Shown here one piece after another: positions 1 through 5,868 of a DNA stretch of 64,000 bases (position 1 is the stretch's first letter; each line of letters starts with the position of its first letter). The DNA is taken from assembly GCA_963700195.1 (NCBI GenBank), contig CAVOWQ010000003.1, positions 310,001 through 374,000 of the forward strand. The letters run 5' to 3'. Both the position numbers and the translations under genes were made by a program. The DNA comes from AP-15 sp963700195. Its GTDB lineage: Bacteria; Pseudomonadota; Alphaproteobacteria; ATCC43930; CGMCC-115725. The notes under the pieces are model-generated. The model ran no database searches. It had not been told where the DNA came from and was given only the letters and a program-made list of their open reading frames with translations.

Positions 1-393
1 GGCGGCGGCGCCAACCATCGTTTCGGTCTCGACGACGCGATGCTGATCAAGGACAACCACATCGCGCTGGCGGGCGGCGTGCGGCCGGCGCTCGAACGCG
101 CCAAACGCCATGCCGGCCATCTGGTCAAGATCGAGCTCGAGGTCGACACGCTCGACCAGCTCGCCGAGGCGCTGGCGGTCGGGGTCGATGCCGTGCTGCT
201 CGACAACATGACGCCGGAGACGATGCGCCGGGCTGTGGCCATGGTAGACGGCCGCGCAATTACCGAAGCCTCCGGGCGGATCAATCTCGAAACCGCCCCC
301 GCCGTCGCCGCAACCGGCGTCGATCTGATCTCCTGCGGCTGGATCACTCACAGCGCGCCGATCCTCGATCTTGGTCTCGACATCGCCGGCTGA
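1..393 (+). CDS. nadC: Nicotinate-nucleotide pyrophosphorylase (carboxylating), C-terminal part
   Basis: This is the C-terminal 130 residues of quinolinate phosphoribosyltransferase, which makes nicotinate mononucleotide from quinolinate and PRPP in NAD synthesis. The frame is open from base 1, so the start lies outside the window. Visible family motifs are HRFGLDDAMLIKDNH near the beginning (phosphate and quinolinate binding), VLLDNM in the middle, and EASGRINLETA followed by GVDLISCGWITHSAP at the end, the usual TIM-barrel C-terminus. The last 50 bases overlap the 3' end of the convergent short-chain dehydrogenase. Identity is firm; only the N-terminal half is missing. Confidence 0.95.
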   Translation, partial: GGGANHRFGLDDAMLIKDNHIALAGGVRPALERAKRHAGHLVKIELEVDTLDQLAEALAVGVDAVLLDNMTPETMRRAVAMVDGRAITEASGRINLETAPAVAATGVDLISCGWITHSAPILDLGLDIAG

Positions 394-1168
394 CACTGCG
401 GCCGGGCCAGCGGGTCATGTGGCGAGAGTAGCCGCCGTCGACCCAGAGCTCGGCGCCGGTGATGTAGGAGGCTTCGTCGGACGCCAGGAACAGGACCGCG
501 TTGGCGACCTCCTCGACTCGACCGGCGCGGCCCATCGGCACCTGCCGCAGCATCTTGGCGCGGACCTCCGGGTCGGCGGTGCGCCCCGACGAGCGCATCG
601 GCGGCATCAGCCCGGGATGCACCGAGTTGACGCGGATGTTGTCGGCGCCGTGCTGCACCGCCGCCGCCTTGGTCAAGGTGCGGACCGCTCCCTTCGAGGC
701 GTTGTAGCCGACATGGATGCCGTGCTGCCCGGTGATGCCGGAAATCGACGAGATGTTGACGATCGAGCCGCCGCCGGCCGCCTTCATCAGCGGGATCGCG
801 AATTTCATGCCGAGAAAGACGCCGCGCGCATTGACCGACATCAGCCGGTCCCAGGCCGCGGTGTCGAACAGATCCTCGACGGCGCTGCCGGAGAGGCCGG
901 CATCGTTGACGAGAATGTCGAGCTTGCCGAACTCGGCGACCGTCGCATCGACCGCCGCCTTCCACTCCGCCTCGCTGGTCACATCGAGATGGCGGAACAT
1001 TGCCGCGCCGTTGGCCTGCGTGATCTCGGCGACGACTTTGTTGCCCTCCTCGTCGAGCACATCGGCGACGGCGACCTTGGCCCCCTCGCGGGCAAAGATC
1101 CGCGCCATGCTGGCGCCCATGCCGGAGGCTCCTCCGGTAATCAGCGCAACCTTGTCTTCCAGCCTCAT
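344..1168 (-). CDS. Short-chain dehydrogenase/reductase (SDR)
   Basis: Classical SDR of 274 residues. The NAD(P)-binding motif TGGASGMG lies at residues 11-18, the structural motif reads NDAG instead of the usual NNAG, and the catalytic Ser (NISSIS), Tyr and Lys (YNASK) are all present. The C-terminal WVDGGYS is where most relatives end; here about 25 arginine-rich residues follow because the frame runs antisense into the end of nadC. That tail is probably not conserved. The substrate cannot be told from sequence; relatives include 3-alpha-hydroxysteroid and sugar dehydrogenases. The start at 1168 follows a GGGAGG-like ribosome site. Confidence 0.9.
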   Translation of the reverse strand: MRLEDKVALITGGASGMGASMARIFAREGAKVAVADVLDEEGNKVVAEITQANGAAMFRHLDVTSEAEWKAAVDATVAEFGKLDILVNDAGLSGSAVEDLFDTAAWDRLMSVNARGVFLGMKFAIPLMKAAGGGSIVNISSISGITGQHGIHVGYNASKGAVRTLTKAAAVQHGADNIRVNSVHPGLMPPMRSSGRTADPEVRAKMLRQVPMGRAGRVEEVANAVLFLASDEASYITGAELWVDGGYSRHMTRWPGRSVSRRCRDQDRGSARCE

Positions 1169-1194
1169 TCGTTCCTCCCTTCACACACAGCAAA

Positions 1195-1322
1195 GCTTTG
1201 CCCCTCTCCGCCCGCTTGGGGGAGAGGGAGGGGCCCACGCCGACGGCGTGGGAGGGTGCGGTGGGCAGCGCCGCGACCCCCACCTCACCCCAACCCTCTC
1301 CGCCCCCGAGGGCGGAGAGGGG
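1195..1322. repeat. Long palindromic intergenic repeat, copy A
   Basis: About 130 bases filling the gap between the SDR and amidase genes. Both ends carry the same inverted motif (CCCCTCTCCGCCC ... GGGCGGAGAGGGG), with smaller palindromes inside such as CCCACGCCGACGGCGTGGG. The same layout, in the opposite orientation and with matching ends, occurs at 37036-37182, and a more diverged relative at 53022-53196. It looks like a REP/BIME-type mobile palindromic element and could fold into a terminator for the two flanking genes. Confidence 0.75.
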
Positions 1323-1330
1323 GATAAAGG

Positions 1331-2644
1331 CTAAACGACGGCGATCTGCCCCCGCAGTTCTCCGGTGAACAGATTTTTCGGGATCATCGCGTGCACGCCG
1401 CGCACGATGTCGACGACCTGGGTCACCCGGAAGCTCACCGCGATGCTGCACAACGCATAGGCGTCGTGCGGGGTCAGTTTGGCGCGGGTCGAGAGAAACT
1501 CGATGGCGTTGCGCGCCGCCAGGCTCATCGCCGTATTGAGATCCTTGTCGAGACCCACGGTGATCCAGTGGGTCGCCGTCTCGGCGACCGGCCACTGAAA
1601 CTTCTTTTGCTTGTGCAGGACGACCTGGATCAGCACCTCCTGCATGCGGGTTTCGAGCGCGGTGAGGCTGATTTCACCGTCGCCTTGCACGGCATGCGAG
1701 TCGCCGGTGTAGATCAGACCGCCGGACTGCCAGACCGGCAGGTAGAGAGTTGAGCCCTCCGCCAGCTCGCGCAGATCGAGATTGCCGCCATGCGGGCCGG
1801 GCGGCACCGAGCTCGTGACGCCCGGGCTGAGCGGCGGGAAAAAGCCGTCGGGCGGCGCGACACCCAATGTTCCCTGAAACGGCGTCAGCGGAATATTGAT
1901 GTCGGGCGCAAACTTGCCCTGCATCGCCGTCAGGTCGAGATCGACGTATTTGATCTGTCCCTGCGCGAAATCCTGCGGCAACAGCCCGGTGCCCAGCGAG
2001 GCCGGGTTGTTGAACACCGCGCCCCAATTCGCCGGCTGCAATCGCTTGTAGCGGATCTCGATCACATCGCCCGGCTCGGCGTCCTTGACGGCAATCGGGC
2101 CAATGATCGAATGCGGTCCGCGCCCGGGATTGCTGGTGCGCAATTCCGCGAGCCGGCTGATCGGAACTCCCGGCTCCAGCTCGTTCAGGAAATGCGACCA
2201 GGTGTTCGGAAAGCTGATCGAATCACCGGAATCGATCGTCAAAATCGGCGGCAGGGTCGCATCGAACACACCGAGCCGCACCGTCTCCTTGTTCGAGGCG
2301 ACGACATGGACGCGGCCGCCGCTCCCGGTCGTGGTCGGGGCCGTATCGCCGGCGCCCGCCGCCTGAGCGAGCTTGCCGAACCAGGGTCCGACCGCTGCGA
2401 GCGCGCCCATAAAGCTGCTCGCCCGCAGCAATTGGCGCCGCGCCCGCCCGCGTGCGCTCAGAAACCCATCCAGCCGCTCCTGCTCGACCTCGTCCATGTG
2501 CAGGAGCCGATCCGCGGCCCGTTTATCGAATGCACCGTCCTTGATGTCCTCGCGAACCACCCCGGTGCCCTTCTCGTCGCCGCAGCCGAAGAGCCCGCCG
2601 CAATTGTGATTGTGCGCCGGCGCCTCGCCTCGCGCGATGATCAT
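1331..2644 (-). CDS. Acetamidase/formamidase family protein with long Tat-like leader
   Basis: 437 residues of the FmdA/AmdA family, which hydrolyse short amides to ammonia and the acid. Family features are the stretch HFLNELEPG, GRGPHSIIGPI, the motif PGPHGGNLD, and LIYTGDSHAVQGDGEIS near residue 310. The first 95 residues are unusual: a Cys/His-containing start (HNHNCGGLFGCG), then a basic stretch with RARRQLL followed by an Ala-rich hydrophobic run (about residues 66-95) that resembles a twin-arginine signal. Export to the periplasm is therefore possible; most characterised formamidases are cytosolic. A later start at Met50 would bring the twin Arg nearer the N-terminus. Confidence 0.88.
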   Translation of the reverse strand: MIIARGEAPAHNHNCGGLFGCGDEKGTGVVREDIKDGAFDKRAADRLLHMDEVEQERLDGFLSARGRARRQLLRASSFMGALAAVGPWFGKLAQAAGAGDTAPTTTGSGGRVHVVASNKETVRLGVFDATLPPILTIDSGDSISFPNTWSHFLNELEPGVPISRLAELRTSNPGRGPHSIIGPIAVKDAEPGDVIEIRYKRLQPANWGAVFNNPASLGTGLLPQDFAQGQIKYVDLDLTAMQGKFAPDINIPLTPFQGTLGVAPPDGFFPPLSPGVTSSVPPGPHGGNLDLRELAEGSTLYLPVWQSGGLIYTGDSHAVQGDGEISLTALETRMQEVLIQVVLHKQKKFQWPVAETATHWITVGLDKDLNTAMSLAARNAIEFLSTRAKLTPHDAYALCSIAVSFRVTQVVDIVRGVHAMIPKNLFTGELRGQIAVV

Positions 2645-2810
2645 GCTGGTGCGCCATGCTAGCCCCTATGCGTCGTCTCCGCCATCCCTTCGCGAATGAT
2701 CGCAAAAAGCATGCCGTCCTGCCAATGGCCATGGCCGCGACCTGCAATCAAGAATTGAACCGATTGTTTCACGTTGCTGCACCTGCAGCAAATCAGCAGC
2801 AAACACTCGC

Positions 2811-3294
2811 CTATCGGTTGTAGAGCCAGGGCGACCCCGACTCTGCAATGCGGGCCGCAGCGCGCGCCTTGGACGCGTCTTCGAGTTCCTGCAGGCGCCG
2901 GTCGAAATCGCTGGCATCGATCGCCCGGACAAAGGTGTCGACCACCGCCGCGATCCTCTCCGCCTCGCCCGGCGTGATCGCGCCGCCGGCCAGCGCCGAG
3001 GTGACCGCCTTCATCGCCGCGGCGATATCGTGGGCCTTCAGCCCACGGGCTTTGTCCCGTGGGGGCGCTCTCGATCGGCGGCAATGCGAATTTGACCGTG
3101 CGCTCGCGGCAGGGCGGCAGGATGCGCTCGAGGCAAAGCCGCATCGCAGTCGGGTCGCCGGCGAGAGCGAGCTCGACCGCCCGGCGGGTCAACGCTTCGG
3201 ACTCACCCGCCAGAAATGCCGCGGCGGCAAGCGTCGCCTTGTTGCGCGAGCCGGTCTGTCGCCCGGCGGAATTGCCCGACCGCCCCCTTCTCAT
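2811..3294 (-). pseudogene. DUF5681 domain protein, split by a 31-base palindrome
   Basis: The N-terminal part reads GRSGNSAGRQTGSRNKAT ... LERILPP ... FALPPIES in one frame (3294 to about 3065). The C-terminal part reads AAAMKAVTSALAGG ... VDTFVRAIDASDFDRRL in another (about 3030 to 2811). Together they make one DUF5681 protein of about 150 residues, a family of unknown function often found on phage-like or mobile DNA. The break coincides with a perfect 8-bp-stem palindrome at 3042-3063. Removing 31 bases there rejoins both halves in frame with the spacing I remember for intact relatives. The start at 3294 was chosen because the conserved region begins right after it; 3372 is an alternative. 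Confidence 0.8.
3034..3064. repeat. REP-like palindrome inserted in the DUF5681 gene
   Basis: The perfect inverted repeat CCCACGGG / CCCGTGGG (3042-3049 and 3056-3063, loop CTTTGT) is followed by GGCTGAAGGC when read on the minus strand. The same order, a GC palindrome then GGGCTAAAGGC, occurs at 4928-4954 beside the RAYT gene. The element appears to be 31 bases, not a multiple of three, which explains the frameshift. Confidence 0.72.
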
Positions 3295-3296
3295 AC

Positions 3297-3821
3297 GGCC
3301 GCCCCCGCGCCCGCCCCGGTTGTTTTGGTAAAAGCCCACCAGTCGTGTGCATCTCCTCGGTCCAAGCGGCATCCCAGTCGGGACCCGCTATCGGCCGGAA
3401 GTATGCAATGCGAAAAAGGCGATATTATGGATGGCTAAATCGCAAAAAGAGCGCCGAACTCCAGGCGAACTCCACTCCCAACCTGAAGGGGGTTCTAGCC
3501 GGTAACCACTTTCTGACCGATGATCGGCACTCCCACTCTCAAAATCGGCCAAATCGCGCCACCCCGGATGGAGATAACTCATCGCGAAGCACTCGCGTTA
3601 CGTATCGAGCCAAACCCCGAGCGCTTCATGTGGTATTTCTACGGTGAGAGACAGGCGCGAGGCCGATAACGTGAATTGTGGAAAATCAGGGTTCGGGGCG
3701 GTCTGTCGCGTTGTTGACGGTCGCGCTCGGCCCACTCTTGCGCAAGACCTTCGCGGATTCTGGAAAATCTGATGAAATGGATAATGAACGGAAGCTCAGC
3801 CATGCAGCATTGTCGCGCTAT
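3297..3821. other. Intergenic stretch without a recognisable gene
   Basis: About 525 bases with lower GC than the surroundings and only short open frames on both strands, none with a recognisable domain. A 64-residue minus-strand frame at 3388-3582 has no family I know. It probably represents decayed accessory DNA next to the broken genes on both sides. Confidence 0.5.
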
Positions 3822-4235
3822 TCATGTTGCGTCGTTTCCTATGGGAGCTGCGTAATATTGAATGTCCGAGAACTTTTCAGTGCTATTCGATGTGATTTTT
3901 TCTAATATAGCATCATCCGCTATATGGAGGCTGACACAGAAGGTTGACCGGCGTCGTCTACGAAAGACATCCCGATATCGAATTTCGCCGAAAATATAGG
4001 CGCGCATCGAACGGTTTCGAATGCCAGCGAGCTCACCGGCGGTGAAAGGTGTCGCCTTCGTGTTGTTTCCAGTCAGCGGTACATTGGGAAAGAGCACAGT
4101 GGCTGGCGCTATAGGCGGGGTCACTGGCGGTAATCTGAAGCCCACAGAAAGGGGGAATGGGAGGGCAGCTATCTCGCTCCTATGAACCAATTTGTGAGCG
4201 GGCGTCTGTCCCAAATTTCGTATCGTGTAACTGGC
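3822..4235 (-). pseudogene. Truncated hypothetical protein (C-terminal beta domain remnant)
   Basis: The frame carries YTIRNLGQTPAHKLVHRSEI, then LTGNNTKATPFTAGELAGI and MRAYIFGEIRYRDVF...TFCVSL. This matches, from memory, the C-terminal domain of a widespread alphaproteobacterial protein whose full form starts with two membrane helices, followed by a conserved stretch on the pattern I-K-N-x-G-Q-T-P-A and Y-x-x-G-x-I-x-Y-x-D-x-F. The membrane helices and the first half are missing: homology stops near 4230, within 80 bases of the RAYT start on the other strand. It is probably a remnant truncated by that insertion or an associated rearrangement. Function is unknown. Confidence 0.55.
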
Positions 4236-4294
4236 GCGAGTGATCCATCGTCGCAAAAGCGTCAAATCGTGCCTTCCGCCGCTCCGAAAGCTCG

Positions 4295-4313
4295 GGCATA
4301 CTCCCGGTATGCC
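4295..4313 (+). promoter_or_regulatory. Hairpin across the RAYT start codon
   Basis: A perfect 7-bp inverted repeat GGCATAC / GTATGCC with loop TCCCG. The right arm contains the ATG (4309-4311) of the transposase gene, so the start codon would be base-paired in the mRNA. Translation could be restrained by the structure. It may also be a terminal recognition palindrome of the element. Confidence 0.5.
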
Positions 4314-4842
4314 GGATTATCGCCGCAATCGGGTTCCGGGCGGAACCTTCTTCTTTACAGTGAACCTGCGCGACCCCCGTTCGGATCTGTTGGTGACGCA
4401 AATCGACATATTGCGCAACGCGGTTCGCCGGGTGCGCGCCCGCACGCCCTTCCGCATCGACGCCTGGGTTGTCCTCCCCGATCATATGCATTGCCTGTGG
4501 ACCTTGCCACGAGGCGATGCCGACTTCCCCGGTCGGTGGCGCGCAATCAAAACCGCATTTGTGAAGTGTTTGCCTACCGGCGAGTCACGATCACCGGTGA
4601 TGACCAGCCGCGGCGAACGGGGCATTTGGCAGCGTCGGTATCGGGAGCACACGATACGCGACGATCGGGACTTTGCGGCTCACATGGACTACACGCATTT
4701 CAACCCGGTGAAACACGGTCTCGTGGAGCACCCGGCGGATTGGCCGCATTCGTCGTTTCGTCGGTGCGTGGATGGCGGACTGTATCCCGACGGGTGGCGA
4801 GGCGGCAGTGATAAACCGCAAGAGACAGGCGAGCGGCTTTGA
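4309..4842 (+). CDS. REP-associated tyrosine transposase (RAYT), Y1/HUH family
   Basis: 177-residue single-strand transposase of the IS200/IS605-like RAYT group, which acts on REP palindromes. The HUH metal motif is H59-M60-H61 in VVLPDHMHCLW, and the catalytic Tyr is Y128 in MDYTHFNPVKHG, both in the expected places. WRAIKTAF and GIWQRRYREHTIRD are family hallmarks. The start was placed at 4309, where the family normally begins with Y-R-R-x-x-V-P-G-G; the frame is open further upstream. The gene is a single copy without terminal repeats of its own but has REP-type palindromes at 4913-4965 and inside the DUF5681 gene, its likely substrates. Confidence 0.93.
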   Translation: MPDYRRNRVPGGTFFFTVNLRDPRSDLLVTQIDILRNAVRRVRARTPFRIDAWVVLPDHMHCLWTLPRGDADFPGRWRAIKTAFVKCLPTGESRSPVMTSRGERGIWQRRYREHTIRDDRDFAAHMDYTHFNPVKHGLVEHPADWPHSSFRRCVDGGLYPDGWRGGSDKPQETGERL

Positions 4843-4912
4843 GATCCAGGCGCGGGGACAGGCGGAGGGATAGGGTAGCGACTGGAGGACGGGGGTCGAA
4901 CGACGATGTGGA

Positions 4913-4965
4913 GGCGGAATGCGCCGCCCCGCGGGTCAAGCCCGCGGGCTAAAGGCTTTTCCGCC
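4913..4965. repeat. Nested REP palindrome next to the RAYT gene
   Basis: The outer arms GGCGGAA (4913-4919) and TTCCGCC (4959-4965) enclose an inner palindrome CCCGCGGG-TCAAG-CCCGCGGG (4928-4948) followed by GCTAAAGGC. It lies 70 bases downstream of the transposase gene, as REPs of RAYTs usually do. The core resembles the palindrome that splits the DUF5681 gene. Confidence 0.72.
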
Positions 4966-5034
4966 CTACGCTTGCTGGTGGTTCGGCAACCGCTTCAGGC
5001 GCAACGCGACCGAGTTCTCGTCAAACACATCGCG

Positions 5035-5445
5035 CTATCCGGCGTCATCGCCGAACAGAGGCACTCCCTCGGAGCGGGCTGCAGTGGCCAGCATCGCATC
5101 CAGGGTTGCCAGCGGCAGCGCGTTTCTCACCGCCAATTCAAGATAGGCAGCATCGTACACGGTAAGCCGGTGGCGGCGCGCCAAGGTCAGAACACCGCTC
5201 TCGTCCGGCGTGCCGTCGATCGTAATCGCCAGCCGCTCGACATTGCGCAGAAAGCGCGCGGTCTGCTGTTCCGTGATCCGTCCACGCCGCTCGTTGACGA
5301 CGAGCGCATTGCGCAACTCGAACCACCACAGGGTCGGAACGAGCGCCTGATCACCCTTCATCCTTTCCCATGTCCGGGCGGCCAATCGATCGGACTGATT
5401 CAACGCCCAGGCAATCGTCGTCGAGGCGTCGAGCACCAAGTCCAC
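5035..5445 (-). CDS. vapC: PIN-domain ribonuclease toxin (VapC type)
   Basis: 136-residue PIN-domain protein with the acidic active-site set at D6 (LVLDAS), E43 (WWFELRNAL), D98 (TVYDAAYLELA) and D115 (ATLDAML), which coordinate Mg2+ for RNA cleavage. It starts with GTG at 5445, preceded by a GAGGGG ribosome site supplied by a 16-bp repeat. It lies directly downstream of a Phd/YefM-type antitoxin gene, so the pair forms a type II toxin-antitoxin operon. Length and residues suggest an intact toxin. Confidence 0.92.
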   Translation of the reverse strand: MDLVLDASTTIAWALNQSDRLAARTWERMKGDQALVPTLWWFELRNALVVNERRGRITEQQTARFLRNVERLAITIDGTPDESGVLTLARRHRLTVYDAAYLELAVRNALPLATLDAMLATAARSEGVPLFGDDAG

Positions 5446-5446
5446 T

Positions 5447-5494
5447 AATATTTATGCCCCTCAATATTTATGCCCCTCAATATTTATGCCCTTC
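5447..5494. repeat. Three tandem 16-bp repeats at the antitoxin/toxin junction
   Basis: Unit AATATTTATGCCCCTC occurs three times (5447-5462, 5463-5478, 5479-5494; the last has one change). On the coding (minus) strand each unit holds GAGGGGCATAAATATT and, at the unit boundary, TGA. The first unit read encodes the end of the antitoxin (HKY) and its stop; the last supplies the ribosome site of the toxin. Unit number therefore sets the antitoxin-toxin spacing. Confidence 0.9.
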
Positions 5495-5734
5495 GTGGAT
5501 CGAGGAGATGATCTCTTCGACGCTGACCGGCCCGTGATTCCGCCCGATCTCCTTCCCCAATTCCTTGATATCGGCGAGCGCCTCGCCGATCTCTCGCTGC
5601 CGGCGATGCGCCTCGGGGATTATCCGAGCAATTGCACGGCCATGGCGGGTGATGATGATCGTCTCGCCGCGTTCGATGTCGTCAAGCAAGCGGGATAGGT
5701 GGGCTTTGGCATCCGATGCCTGGATTTCGCGCAT
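5477..5734 (-). CDS. Antitoxin, Phd/YefM family
   Basis: 85 residues. The N-terminal part, SDAKAHLSRLLDDIERGETIIITRHGRAIARI, is the Phd/YefM DNA-binding fold that normally represses its own promoter. The remaining C-terminal half (EIGRNHGPVSVEEIISSIHEGHKY) would wrap the PIN toxin. The final residues HKY and the stop codon are encoded by one of the tandem 16-bp repeats, so the C-terminus may have been altered by the repeat expansion. The stop is followed after 31 bases by the toxin start. Confidence 0.9.
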   Translation of the reverse strand: MREIQASDAKAHLSRLLDDIERGETIIITRHGRAIARIIPEAHRRQREIGEALADIKELGKEIGRNHGPVSVEEIISSIHEGHKY

Positions 5735-5868
5735 GCGGAGATCTCCGATTGGTCGATCTGACTAGTTAATCGACCGATCGATACTCGTCAATCCGGCCCA
5801 GCACGCATCCGCCGTCCGGCGGGATCGCTTCGCCCGCCCCGGGCGCCAGGCGGGGGACAGCGAGAACA

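Noticed and set aside
371..1334. Long plus-strand frames across the SDR gene
   Set aside because: Antisense shadows: the minus strand encodes a complete SDR with all catalytic motifs.
5447..5494. CRISPR-like array from regularly repeated 16-bp units
   Set aside because: Units are directly adjacent with no spacers; this is a simple tandem repeat at a gene junction.
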